NCBI RefSeq assembly: GCF_000739575.1
Contig: NZ_BBJO01000024.1
Location: 1 to 64,000 of the forward strand
Length of the DNA: 64,000 nucleotides
DNA from: Halobellus rufus
GTDB taxonomy: Archaea > Halobacteriota > Halobacteria > Halobacteriales > Haloferacaceae
Direction of reading: 5' to 3'
How positions within the stretch are numbered: the stretch's first letter is position 1; each line of letters begins with the position of its first letter. The translations under genes were made by a program, and so were the position numbers. Shown here piece after piece: positions 42,070-50,739 of the stretch. The notes below the pieces were generated by a model that saw nothing but the letters and a program-made list of their open reading frames with translations, was not told the DNA's origin and did not search any database.

Positions 42070-43140
42070 TCACTCGCCGGCGTAGCCCTCGCCCTCCTCG
42101 ACGGGCCCCCAAAACGCCGAGTAGAGCACGACGAAGTACGCGAACACGAGCGGGAGCAACAGCGCGGCCCCGACGCTCATCAGGTTCAGCGGGATCGTCG
42201 AGACGATCGCGTCGGCGACGGTCAACCCGGTCACCGGGTCGATCACCGGATACAGGACCGAGGCGATCAGCGCGACCAGCCCGTAGGTGAGCCCCGCGGT
42301 CGCAACCAGCGCCCCCACGTACGACTCCCGCCGCATCGCGACGACGTAGGCCGCGCCGAGTCCGACGCTCGCGACGAGGAGCGCGAGCGTCGCCGGCGCG
42401 ATCAACGTCCCGCGGAGGTCCGGCCGCGTCGCGAGGAGGTACGCGACGGCGACGACGACGAGTGCGAGGTACGCGAAGAGCGCGCGGGGGCCGTAAGCGG
42501 TCGTCTCCCGCTGAACCCGTCCTCGGGTCTTCAAGCCCAGGAAGGCGGCCCCGCCCGTCGTCGAGAGGGCCACGAGCGCGACCCCGACGACCACCGAGGG
42601 GATCGAGACGAGCGCCGTCGCGCCCAGCAGCCAGTTCGCGGCGAAGATCCCGAGAAACAGCGGCGCGGCCGTGCTGCCGACGACGAACGCCCGGCCCCAC
42701 CAGCGCTGCCACGCGTCGTCGTGGCGCTGCTCGTACATCTCCGGGGCGAGCCCGCGGACGATCAGCGCGCCGAGGATCGCGAACATCAGCAGGTAGTGCC
42801 GGCTGAACAGCGTCGCGTACACCGCCGGAAACGCCGCGAACAGCGCGCCGCCGAAGACGACGAGCCACACCTCGTTGCCGTCCCAGAAGGGACCGATCGC
42901 CGCCAGCAACTGCTCGCGGTCGGAGGGCGAGTCCCGGGTCGCGAAGAGCACGCCCACGCCGAAGTCGAACCCGTCCAGAAAGAGGAACGTCCCGAGGATG
43001 AAGAAGACGAGCGCGAACCACAGCTCCGTCAGCGGGAGGCCGAACAGCGGCCCGTCGGCGAGCCAGCCGGCCTGCAGCGCGACCACCGGGTCGACTATGG
43101 CGGGTCCGAGACCCGCGGCCGCTGCGAGGGAGTCAGTCAT
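42070..43140 (-). CDS. cydB: Cytochrome bd ubiquinol oxidase subunit II
   Basis: 356-residue membrane protein with about eight helices. Family landmarks: LWFALVFFILGTFLFLDGFDFGVGVL near the N-terminus (the FDFG motif of CydB/CydA pseudo-symmetry), FWDGNEVWLVVFGGALFAAFP, and SRHYLLMFAILGALIVRGLAPEMYE. It overlaps cydA by 8 bp (43133-43140) and follows it, so the oxidase is co-translated. It contributes structure and oxygen access rather than haem axial ligands. Confidence 0.93.
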   Translation of the reverse strand: MTDSLAAAAGLGPAIVDPVVALQAGWLADGPLFGLPLTELWFALVFFILGTFLFLDGFDFGVGVLFATRDSPSDREQLLAAIGPFWDGNEVWLVVFGGALFAAFPAVYATLFSRHYLLMFAILGALIVRGLAPEMYEQRHDDAWQRWWGRAFVVGSTAAPLFLGIFAANWLLGATALVSIPSVVVGVALVALSTTGGAAFLGLKTRGRVQRETTAYGPRALFAYLALVVVAVAYLLATRPDLRGTLIAPATLALLVASVGLGAAYVVAMRRESYVGALVATAGLTYGLVALIASVLYPVIDPVTGLTVADAIVSTIPLNLMSVGAALLLPLVFAYFVVLYSAFWGPVEEGEGYAGE

Positions 43141-44575
43141 CCTCTCCTCCCGCAGCGGCCGCCTGGCTGCTCGACGCAGGCCGATCGGACGCGTCGTCGA
43201 CGGAGCGTTCGTCGATCGCGGGCGGGCCGGCCCGCACGATCCGAGCGACCACGTAGGTGTACAGTGAGAGCAGGCCGAGGTAGACGACCCCGAAGCCGAC
43301 GAGCGTCAGCGTCGCCTCGAACCCGGTCAGCCCCGGCGAGACGCCGTCCGCGGTCTTCATCACGCCCTGAATCACCCACGGTTGCCTGCCGACCTCGGTG
43401 ACGATCCAACCGAGTTCCACGGCGAAGATGCCGAGCAGCGACGAGGCCATCAGCGACTTGTGCAGGAGGTCGTCTTCGCGCAACTGCCCGCGCCACCAGC
43501 GATAGCCCGCCCAGAACGCCAGCAGCACGAACCAGAAGCCGAGAGCGACCATCATCCGGAACGACCAGAAGACGATCGCGACCGGCGGTGCCTGCGTTTC
43601 GAACTCGTTCAATCCGGTGATCTCCGCGGAGGGATCGCCGCCGCTGACGAGCCACGAGGCCCCCCCGGGGATCCCGATTCCGAATATCTCCTTCGCGCGC
43701 GGGTTCAGGAGGTCGTCGAGGTCCGTCGGGACGGCGAAGATGTACTCGGGAACGTAGCTGTCGGTCTCCCAGACGGCCTCCATCGCCGCGAACTTCTGCG
43801 GCTGGGTCTCGGCGACGTGTCGCGCGTACGCGTCGCCGTGGAGCACCTGAAACGGCGCGGTCAGCAGCATCACGACGATCGCGACCTTGAGGGTCGTCTC
43901 CCAGAACTCCGGGTGATCGACGGGGTATTCCCAGTGGTAGTGTCTGAACAGGTGGTAGGCGGCCACGCCAGCCATGAACAGCGCCACCGAGAGGACCGCG
44001 GCGTTCTGCATGTGCACGAACATCCACGGGAACCGCGGGTTCGCGTAGGCGGCGATCGGATCGACGAGCGAGACGATCGTCTGCCCGTCCTCGACGACGA
44101 GTTCGTACCCGCGGGGCGTCTGCATCCACGAGTTGGCCACGAGGATCCACACCGCCGACAGCCACGTTCCCAGACCGACGGCCACCGCGGAGATCATGTA
44201 CAGCACGTCGCCGACGCGCTTACGGCCGAAGACGAACACGCCGAGGAACGTGGCCTCGAGCATGAACGCCATCATCCCCTCGACGGCGAGCGGGCCGCCG
44301 AACAGCTCGCCCGCGGCCGTCGAGAAGGCCGCGAAGTTCGTCCCGAACTCGAACTCGAGGACGATCCCCGTCACGGTGCCGACGACGAAGGAGACGGCGA
44401 ATATCTTCGTCCAGAACCGGCGTAGCTGCTCGTACACCGGTTTCCCGGTCCGAATGTCCTTCCACGTGAAGTAGACGAGAAACGGGGCGAGTCCCATACT
44501 CATCACCGGGAAGATGATGTGGACGATCGTCGTGAGCGCGAACTGGAGCCGACTGGCGAGAGCGGGTTCGATCAT
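43133..44575 (-). CDS. cydA: Cytochrome bd ubiquinol oxidase subunit I
   Basis: 480-residue haem-bearing subunit. Axial His19 lies in TIVHIIFP, another His in MFVHMQNAAVLS, and the GRQPW motif (VTEVGRQPWVIQG) is present. The Q-loop is of the short type. Cytochrome bd reduces oxygen to water without proton pumping and with high affinity, useful at low oxygen or under sulfide/nitric oxide stress. Start ATG at 44575. The promoter region holds a TATA-like element (about 44613-44619) and three GGTAATT-type repeats. Confidence 0.95.
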   Translation of the reverse strand: MIEPALASRLQFALTTIVHIIFPVMSMGLAPFLVYFTWKDIRTGKPVYEQLRRFWTKIFAVSFVVGTVTGIVLEFEFGTNFAAFSTAAGELFGGPLAVEGMMAFMLEATFLGVFVFGRKRVGDVLYMISAVAVGLGTWLSAVWILVANSWMQTPRGYELVVEDGQTIVSLVDPIAAYANPRFPWMFVHMQNAAVLSVALFMAGVAAYHLFRHYHWEYPVDHPEFWETTLKVAIVVMLLTAPFQVLHGDAYARHVAETQPQKFAAMEAVWETDSYVPEYIFAVPTDLDDLLNPRAKEIFGIGIPGGASWLVSGGDPSAEITGLNEFETQAPPVAIVFWSFRMMVALGFWFVLLAFWAGYRWWRGQLREDDLLHKSLMASSLLGIFAVELGWIVTEVGRQPWVIQGVMKTADGVSPGLTGFEATLTLVGFGVVYLGLLSLYTYVVARIVRAGPPAIDERSVDDASDRPASSSQAAAAGGEDD

Positions 44576-44612
44576 TTGTGGGCGGGGTCGCGTATCGGTA
44601 GGGACGGCCGGG

Positions 44613-44619
44613 CATATCC
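44613..44619 (-). promoter_or_regulatory. cydAB TATA-like element within CGGGCATATCCCG
   Basis: GATATGC on the minus strand, flanked by CGGG and CCCG arms, lies about 40 nt before the cydA start. The short leader this implies is consistent with regulation at initiation. Confidence 0.4.
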
Positions 44620-44675
44620 CGAACCAGTGTCAGACGCATCGCGGGTTGGCAGTGTTCGTCTACTAGAGTGCGGAT

Positions 44676-44706
44676 GGTAATTATTCGGTCGGTAATTCTC
44701 GTAATT
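44676..44706. promoter_or_regulatory. GGTAATT-type direct repeats upstream of cydAB
   Basis: GGTAATT at 44676-44682 and 44691-44697, and GTAATT at 44701-44706. They lie 60-90 nt upstream of the cydA TATA-like element, in an unusually AT-rich patch. They are good candidates for an oxygen- or redox-responsive regulator. Confidence 0.4.
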
Positions 44707-44756
44707 GGGGAACGGGAGATCGAACCTCGACCCGCTAGAGCGCCCCGAAACCGCCG

Positions 44757-45968
44757 CTACGCCAGCACTTCGACCTCGTATCCGGCCCCTCTGAGCGCGT
44801 CGAGCACCTCGCCGATGTGATCGTGACCGCGCGTCTCGATGTCGATCTCGACGTCGGCCTCGTTCATCGCCACGTCGCGGGACGTCCGGTCGTGCTGGAT
44901 CGCGTAGATGTTCGCCCGCTTCGCGGAGATGATCTCCACGAGGTCCTGCAGCGCGCCGGGGCGGTCCTTGAGCACGGTCCGGATCTTCAGGTACCGGCCG
45001 GTCTCGACCAGCCCCCGGACGAGGACCGTCGTCAGCTGGTTCGTGTCGATGTTGCCGCCGCACAGCGCCGGGACGATCGTCTCGCCCTCGTTGTAGTCGA
45101 AGGTGTCGAAGAGCAGCGCCGCCAGCGGCACCGCGCCCGCGCCCTCGACGAGCGTCTTCGACCGTTCGAGCAGGTACGTCAGCGCCACCGCGATCTGCTC
45201 GTCGTCGACGGTGACGACCTCGTCGACGCGCTCGCGGATGACCTCGAAGGGGCGCTCGCCGACCTTCCGGGTCGCGATCCCGTCCGCGATCGTGTTGACC
45301 GCGTCGAGTTCGGTGATGTGGCCGGTCCGGACCGACTCCGGCAGCGACGCGGCCCCCTCCGCCTGGACGCCGATGACGCGCACGTCCGGCTTCCGGGCCT
45401 TGACGGCGGTTGCGATCCCGGCGATCAGCCCGCCGCCGCCGACGGGCACGACGACGGTGTCGACCTCGGGGCAGTCGTCGACGATCTCCAGGCCGATCGT
45501 CCCCTGCCCGGCCATCACCATCTCGTCGTCGAAGGCGTGCACGTAGGTCCGCCCCTCCTCGCGCTCGATCTCGTGAGCCTTCGACTGCGCCTCGTCGTAG
45601 TCCGCGCCGTGGAGGACCGTCCGCCCGCCGTAGCGCTCGGTGGCCTCCACCTTCGAGATCGGCGCGTGCTCCGGCATCACGATCGTCGCGTCGACGCCCG
45701 ATCGACTCGCCGCGAGCGCGACGCCCTGCGCGTGGTTGCCCGCGCTCGCCGTGACGACGCCGGCCTCGCGCGCCCGGTCGTCGAGCGTCGCGATGCGGTT
45801 GGTCGCGCCGCGGATCTTGAACGCGCCGGTCCGCTGGAACGTCTCGAGTTTGAGGTGGACGTCCGCGCCGGTCATCTCCGAGAACTGGTGTGAGTACTCC
45901 AGCGGCGTCCAGCGGACCACGTCGTCGATGCGGTCGCGCGCCGCTTCGACGTCGTCGACAGAGAGCAT
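44757..45968 (-). CDS. ilvA: Threonine ammonia-lyase (biosynthetic-type, ACT domain)
   Basis: 403-residue PLP enzyme that converts threonine to 2-oxobutanoate, first step to isoleucine. PLP lysine is Lys51 in RTGAFKIRGA. Phosphate-binding PVGGGGLIAGIA and the family SAGNHAQG are present. The C-terminal 80 residues form one ACT domain (VLKDRPGALQDLVEIISAKRANI), usual for the short archaeal/bacterial enzyme and for allosteric control. Some such enzymes are catabolic (TdcB-like, no ACT); the ACT supports biosynthesis. A TATA-like GATTTAGGC about 30 nt before the ATG suggests a leaderless transcript. Confidence 0.93.
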   Translation of the reverse strand: MLSVDDVEAARDRIDDVVRWTPLEYSHQFSEMTGADVHLKLETFQRTGAFKIRGATNRIATLDDRAREAGVVTASAGNHAQGVALAASRSGVDATIVMPEHAPISKVEATERYGGRTVLHGADYDEAQSKAHEIEREEGRTYVHAFDDEMVMAGQGTIGLEIVDDCPEVDTVVVPVGGGGLIAGIATAVKARKPDVRVIGVQAEGAASLPESVRTGHITELDAVNTIADGIATRKVGERPFEVIRERVDEVVTVDDEQIAVALTYLLERSKTLVEGAGAVPLAALLFDTFDYNEGETIVPALCGGNIDTNQLTTVLVRGLVETGRYLKIRTVLKDRPGALQDLVEIISAKRANIYAIQHDRTSRDVAMNEADVEIDIETRGHDHIGEVLDALRGAGYEVEVLA

Positions 45969-46084
45969 ATCGCTGGAAGGTAGCCGGTCGCCGGGCCTAA
46001 ATCTTCGCGTCTCCGGTGCGTCCGGCGGCCGTACACGCCCGGGAGATGGGCGTCGCTCAGGGGCGTAGAGGGGGAAAGGGGGAA

Positions 46085-46103
46085 TGCACGCGTGTGACGT
46101 GCA
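46085..46103. promoter_or_regulatory. Inverted repeat TGCACG-N7-CGTGCA upstream of the MATE gene
   Basis: Perfect 6-bp inverted repeat, about 25-40 nt upstream of the TATA-like element. Its half-site TGCACG is the same as in the palindrome before purL, where the spacer is 2 nt. Confidence 0.4.
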
Positions 46104-46126
46104 ACGAGATATGAGACCGGGAGATA

Positions 46127-46134
46127 CATAAATA
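46127..46134 (+). promoter_or_regulatory. MATE gene TATA-like element
   Basis: ATAAATAT with flanking GGGAGATA and TATCCCCC. A start near 46155 would give a 145-nt leader to the MATE ATG, unusually long for this genome. Confidence 0.45.
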
Positions 46135-46299
46135 TCCCCCACGCAGAGTGAAAGTGAAAACCGCACCACAGCGTGGATGTCCTCGGCGCTGTCTGACGGT
46201 TGTCTGTCGCCCGTCCGATCCCGGGGTTCGGGCGTCGTCCGCGGACTCGCGATCGCGAGACCAGCAGCCTGATGCGCCGGGGGGTCGTCGGTCGGGTCG

Positions 46300-47721
46300 A
46301 TGGACTTCGGTCGCCTCCGCGGGGTGTGGCGACGGATCTTCGCGCTGGCGTGGCCGGTGATGGCCGAGCAGACGACCCGGACGCTGATGCGGACGGTCGA
46401 CATCCTCGTCACCGCCGCGCTCTCGCCGGCCGCCGTCGTCGCGATCGGACTCGCGGACCTGTTCGCGCGCTTCCCGCTCCGCGTCGGACTCGGCCTCGGC
46501 GGGGGAGCGATCGCCCTCTCCAGTCAGGACACCGGCAGCGGTGCCGACGCGAACCGCGACGAGGCGATCGCGCAGTCGCTCCTCCTCGGGGCGGCCATCG
46601 GGGTGCCGTTCGTCGCCGTCGGGCTGCTCGCCGGCCCCGCGCTCGTCGGGCTCTTCCCCGCCAGCGACGAGGCGGTGAGACTCGGCGGCGCGTACCTCGC
46701 GATCGTGTTCGCGAGCGCGCCCGCTCGGCTCCTCGCGCTCGTCGGCGCTCGCGCGCTGCAGGGAATCGGCGACACCGCGACGCCGATGTACGTCAACGTC
46801 CTCGCCAACGTCGTCAACGTGGGGCTCTCGGTCGGACTCGGGTTCGGACTGCTGTGGTTGCCCGCGCTCGGCGTCCGGGGCGTCGCCGCCGCGACCGCCA
46901 CGGCGAACGTCCTCTCGGCGGGCCTCCTGTTGATCGGGCTCTACCGCCCGTCGTCGCCGCTCTCGTTCACAGTTCCCGCCGACGTGACGATCGCCGGTCA
47001 GCTCGTGCGGATCGGCCTGCCGCGGATGGCCGAGGGGATCACCAGCGAACTCGCGGAGTTCCCGTTCAACGCCCTGTTGCTCTCGCTCGGCGGCGTCGCG
47101 GGCGGCGTCGCCGGCACCGGCGGGGCCGCCGCGGGCGACGTGATCAACGCCGGGTTCCAGGTCGGGCGGCGCGTCTACCAGCAGGTGACGGGCCCGCTCT
47201 CTCGGGGGTACAAGATCGCGACGAACATCCTCGTCGGCCAGGCGGTCGGCCGCAGTGATCCCGCGACGGCGAGCTACGAGGGGTGGGCCGCCGCCGCGCT
47301 CTCGGTGCTCACCGTCGGCGGCATCGGCGCGCTGCTGGTCGTCGGCGCGGATCCCGTCGTCGGCCTGCTCGGCTTCGGGAGTTCCCCGGCGGCGCTGGAG
47401 TACGCCGCCGCCTTCGCCGTCGCCTACGGCCTCTCCGCTCCCGGGCTGGCGCTGTTCAGTACGCTCTCGGGCGGACTGCAGGGGGCCGGCGAGACCAGGC
47501 TCCCGTTCTACGCCCGGACGACCGGTATGTTCGGGTTCTTCGTCGGGTTCTCGTACCTCACGGTGGGGCGGTTCGGGCTCGACGGCGTCTACGCCGGGAT
47601 CGTCCTCGCACACCTCTGGATGGGGCTGACGATGGCGGTCGCGTTCCGCTATGCGGACTGGTCGGGGACGGCGGCGGGGCTCCTCCGGGAGCGCGGGAGC
47701 GTTGCACCGAAGAACGATTGA
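46300..47721 (+). CDS. MATE-family efflux transporter
   Basis: 473-residue multidrug/toxin extrusion transporter with twelve helices in two halves. The N-half has IFALAWPVMAEQTTRTLMRTVDILV, then GARALQGIGDTATPM and VNVGLSVGLGFGLL; the C-half has GLPRMAEGITSELAEFPF, INAGFQVGRRVYQQVTGPLSRGYKIATNILVGQAVGR and STLSGGLQGAGETRLPF. Sodium or proton antiport exports organic cations or other substrates in this family; the substrate is not predictable. It converges on citrate synthase with 37 bp between stops. Confidence 0.9.
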   Translation: MDFGRLRGVWRRIFALAWPVMAEQTTRTLMRTVDILVTAALSPAAVVAIGLADLFARFPLRVGLGLGGGAIALSSQDTGSGADANRDEAIAQSLLLGAAIGVPFVAVGLLAGPALVGLFPASDEAVRLGGAYLAIVFASAPARLLALVGARALQGIGDTATPMYVNVLANVVNVGLSVGLGFGLLWLPALGVRGVAAATATANVLSAGLLLIGLYRPSSPLSFTVPADVTIAGQLVRIGLPRMAEGITSELAEFPFNALLLSLGGVAGGVAGTGGAAAGDVINAGFQVGRRVYQQVTGPLSRGYKIATNILVGQAVGRSDPATASYEGWAAAALSVLTVGGIGALLVVGADPVVGLLGFGSSPAALEYAAAFAVAYGLSAPGLALFSTLSGGLQGAGETRLPFYARTTGMFGFFVGFSYLTVGRFGLDGVYAGIVLAHLWMGLTMAVAFRYADWSGTAAGLLRERGSVAPKND

Positions 47722-47758
47722 CGACGAAGCGGTCGCGGGGCCGACGACGGATCCGGGC

Positions 47759-48898
47759 TTACCGCTCGTCGATCGAGGGGAACGTCAGGTCCATCGGACC
47801 GACGTACCGCGCCCGCGGGCGGATCAGGCGGTTGTCCTCGTACTGTTCGAGCACGTGCGCGATCCAGCCGGCGACCCGAGAGACGGCGAATATCGGGGTG
47901 TAGAGGTCCAACGGGATCCCCATCTGGTAGTACGTCGACGCCGAGTAGAAGTCGACGTTGGGCGCGAGGCCCTTCTCCTCGGTGATGTACTCCTCGATGG
48001 CGACGGAGTAGTCGTACCACTTCGTCTCGCCGGCGGCCTCCGCGAGCGACTTCGACTTCTCGCCGAGGATCTTCGCGCGCGGGTCTTTGACGCTGTAGAC
48101 GCGGTGGCCGAACCCGGGGATGCGACGGCCCTCTTCGAGCGCCTGCTCGACCCACTCGGCTGGGTCGGCGTCGCTCTCGTCGACCTCTTTCAGCATCCGC
48201 ATCACGTTCGCGTTCGCCCCGCCGTGGAGCGATCCGGCGAGCGTTCCGACCGCCGAGGTGACGGCGCTGTGGAGATCAGAGAGCGTCGACGCGGTCACCA
48301 TCGCGGAGAACGTCGAGGCGTTCAGCCCGTGGTCGACGTGGAGCACGAGCGCCATATCGAACGTCTCCGCGAGGACGTCGTCGGGGACCTCGCCGTTGAG
48401 CATATAGAGGAAGTTCGCGGCGTGATCGAGGTCCTCGTCGGGTTCGATCGGGTCGTCGCCGTTTCTGATGCGCTCGAAGGCCGCGAGCGCGGTCGGGAGC
48501 TTCGCCGTGATCCGGCAGGCCATCCGCAGGTTCACGTCGAGGTCGGTCACGTCCTCGTGGTCGGCGTCCTCGTCGTACGCCGAGAGCGCGGAGACGATCG
48601 TCCGCATCGCCGCCATCGGCACCTCGTCGGCCTCAGCGAGGTTCCGGACGATGTCGAGGACCTCGTCGTCGATCGCGCGCCGTTCGGCCATCCACGACGC
48701 GAAATCGGCGAGTTCCTCGGCGTCGGGGAGTTCCCCGTGCCACAGGAGGTAGACGACTTCCTCGTAAGACGCCTCGCGGGCCAGGTCCTCGATAGAGTAC
48801 CCGCGGTAGAGCAGTTTTCCGGCGTCTCCGTCGATGTAACTCAGTTCAGACTCCGAGAGGAGGACGCCTTCCAGCCCGCGCTTCAGGTCGTCTGACAT
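47759..48898 (-). CDS. citZ: Citrate synthase
   Basis: 379-residue type II-like short citrate synthase. Catalytic residues are visible: the His in HVDHGLNAST, SLHGGANANVMRML (His), IPGFGHRVYSVKDPRA (His), and Asp in APNVDFYSAS. The N-terminal GLEGVLLSESELSYIDGDAGKLLYRGYSIEDLA segment is standard. It condenses acetyl-CoA with oxaloacetate in the TCA cycle. 2-Methylcitrate synthase is a close relative; the length and neighbours do not separate them. It is divergent from the PhoU/TrkA-C gene. Confidence 0.95.
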   Translation of the reverse strand: MSDDLKRGLEGVLLSESELSYIDGDAGKLLYRGYSIEDLAREASYEEVVYLLWHGELPDAEELADFASWMAERRAIDDEVLDIVRNLAEADEVPMAAMRTIVSALSAYDEDADHEDVTDLDVNLRMACRITAKLPTALAAFERIRNGDDPIEPDEDLDHAANFLYMLNGEVPDDVLAETFDMALVLHVDHGLNASTFSAMVTASTLSDLHSAVTSAVGTLAGSLHGGANANVMRMLKEVDESDADPAEWVEQALEEGRRIPGFGHRVYSVKDPRAKILGEKSKSLAEAAGETKWYDYSVAIEEYITEEKGLAPNVDFYSASTYYQMGIPLDLYTPIFAVSRVAGWIAHVLEQYEDNRLIRPRARYVGPMDLTFPSIDER

Positions 48899-49017
48899 AC
48901 TTGTTCGGTTTCCCTCCGTGTGAAAAAAGCGTTACCGTTTCCGGGTCTCACACGACCTTCCCCCCGTCCGGCGTCTCGACCACCAACCGTTTTTGTCGTC
49001 GGCGTCGAACGCGAGGT

Positions 49018-50244
49018 ATGGACCCACAGGACGTCGAGTACGAGCCGGTCAGCGTCAAGGAGGTGCTCGCGGAGATGAAAGACACCGCCGAGCTCCTCAT
49101 CGATCTCTCGTACTCGGCCGTCCTCAACGGCAGCGACGACATCGCCAGAGAGGTGCTGGAGCTCGAAACCCGGATGGACATCCTCCAGTTGCAGGGGCGG
49201 ATGAGCCTCCTGATGGCGGCACGCAGCCCAGAAGACGCCGAACAGCTCGCGCCCGTCTTGGGCGTGATGGGCGCGGCCGAGAAGATCTCCAACGCCGCGG
49301 GCGACATCGCGAAGATCGTCTTAGAGGACATCGGGATGCCCGACGCGATCCGGACAGCGCTGCCGGAGGCCATCGAGGTGTTAGTCCGCGCGAGCGTCGC
49401 CGAGGACTCGCCGTACGCCGACCGGACGCTCCTCGACATCAACATGGAGACGGAGACCGGCGTCCGCGTCATCGCCATCCGGCGGCAGTCCGTCACGGGC
49501 AAGCGCCGCTGGCTGATGAACCCCGGCCCCGACAGTCGGTTGCAGCCCGGCGACTCACTGCTGCTTCGCGGGCCACTCGACGGAATCGAGACCGTCTACG
49601 AGGCCGTCGCGGGACGCCCCTACGAGTCGCCGGCGGCGGTCGAGCCGCCGATCGAGGACCTCGAACGCGCGGTCGACTCGATCACGCTGATGAAGGACAT
49701 GAGCGAGCTCGCGGTCGATCTGGCCTACGGCGCGGTGCTGTTCGACAGCGAGGGCGTCGCCGAGGAGGTCAGAGAGCTCGAAGCCGAGGTCGACGCGCTG
49801 AAGTCCCGGTTCGAGGCGTGGACGCTGCGCGCGGCGAGCCGCGTCGAGGACCCGGTCCGGCTCCGCGGGCTCGTCCACCTCGCGTCGGCGACGGAGGTGA
49901 TCTCAGACGCCGCCTTGGAGATCAGCGAGGGCGTCCTCCGCGGCATCGACGCCCACCCGGTCGTCGCCGCCGCCGTCGAGGAGTCCGACGAGGTGATCGT
50001 CCGGCTCGCGGTCGACGTCGACGCGCCCCTGGCGGGCGCGACGCTCGGCGAGGAGATGGTCAAGACCGAGACGGGGATGCGGGTCATCGCCGTCCGCCGC
50101 GGGGCCGACGACGGCGAGTGGGTGGTCCAGCCCGGGTCGACGACGGAGCTCCGCGGCGGCGACGTCATCATCGCGAAGGGGACGCGCACAGGGGCCGACC
50201 GGCTGCGCGAACTCGTCGGCGGCGGGGAGGAGAGCGTCGAATAG
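49018..50244 (+). CDS. Tandem PhoU/TrkA-C domain regulatory protein
   Basis: 408-residue protein of two similar halves, each a PhoU-like helical bundle followed by a TrkA_C domain. The halves start KEVLAEMKDTAELLIDLSYSAVL and LMKDMSELAVDLAYGAVLF; the TrkA_C parts contain TETGVRVIAIRR and TETGMRVIAVRR. TrkA_C domains bind cations or small regulators in ion transport, and the helical bundles look like PhoU. It probably regulates a potassium or phosphate transporter; none lies next to it. The ATG at 49018 fits the domain start. Confidence 0.85.
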   Translation: MDPQDVEYEPVSVKEVLAEMKDTAELLIDLSYSAVLNGSDDIAREVLELETRMDILQLQGRMSLLMAARSPEDAEQLAPVLGVMGAAEKISNAAGDIAKIVLEDIGMPDAIRTALPEAIEVLVRASVAEDSPYADRTLLDINMETETGVRVIAIRRQSVTGKRRWLMNPGPDSRLQPGDSLLLRGPLDGIETVYEAVAGRPYESPAAVEPPIEDLERAVDSITLMKDMSELAVDLAYGAVLFDSEGVAEEVRELEAEVDALKSRFEAWTLRAASRVEDPVRLRGLVHLASATEVISDAALEISEGVLRGIDAHPVVAAAVEESDEVIVRLAVDVDAPLAGATLGEEMVKTETGMRVIAVRRGADDGEWVVQPGSTTELRGGDVIIAKGTRTGADRLRELVGGGEESVE

Positions 50245-50262
50245 AGCCGCGGAGCGGACGAT

Positions 50263-50556
50263 TCAGTCCAGCTTCTTCGCCTGTCGAACGATTTCGACGA
50301 CGGTCAGCGCCGAGGTGACGAGCAGCGCGGTCGACGTCGCGAGCACGAACGCGAGGACGAGAAACCACCCCTCGGGCCCCAACAGTGGGTACTCACGCGT
50401 CCCGGCGAAGGGCCCGAACAGCTCCAGCACGCGGGCGGCGTAGACGGCGACCGCGAGGGCGACGCCGACGGCGACGCCGATCGTCGCGTTTCGCGGCACG
50501 CGGAGCGCGCCGAGCAGTCCGGACTGCGGCGGTCGGTCGGGGACCTCTTCGCTCAC
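50263..50556 (-). CDS. Small haloarchaeal membrane protein (DUF7536-like)
   Basis: 97-residue protein with a short acidic/proline-rich head (SEEVPDRPPQSGLLGALRVPRN) and three hydrophobic segments (ATIGVAVGVALAVAVYAARVLELFGP, WFLVLAFVLATSTALLVTSALTVVEIV). From memory it resembles DUF7536. GTG at 50556 is chosen since the conserved-looking part begins there; an ATG 41 codons upstream would add low-complexity sequence. Function unknown. Confidence 0.6.
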   Translation of the reverse strand: MSEEVPDRPPQSGLLGALRVPRNATIGVAVGVALAVAVYAARVLELFGPFAGTREYPLLGPEGWFLVLAFVLATSTALLVTSALTVVEIVRQAKKLD

Positions 50557-50739
50557 GCCTCCGTCTTCCCGCGCGGCCGACAAAGCGTCGTCGGTCGCCG
50601 CCGGTCTGGCGTCGATCCGCGGTGACGACCGCGTGGGCGCGGGAACGACTCGACTCCGAACGCGGCCGCCGAACGCCACACAGCCGCCATCGCGCGGGAG
50701 ACCGAACCCCTAAAGTTCGACCCCGTCGACTCTCGGGTA

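Larger units (their letters stand above)
45969..46299. other. 331-bp spacer between ilvA and the MATE gene
   Basis: No clear gene. It holds the ilvA promoter near 45994-46003, an inverted repeat TGCACG-N7-CGTGCA (46085-46103), a TATA-like ATAAATAT (46127-46134) inside GGGAGATA...TATCCCCC, and a leader of about 150 nt to the MATE start. A small open frame with CPRRC residues (GTG 46148/46154) runs through the leader but overlaps the MATE gene by about 60 nt, so it is not clearly a gene. Confidence 0.5.

Noticed and set aside
46148-46360. Leader open frame with CPRRC residues before MATE
   Set aside because: It overlaps the MATE gene by about 60 nt and has no clean stop before it; the start is not well placed for the TATA element. 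Kept only as part of the leader observation.
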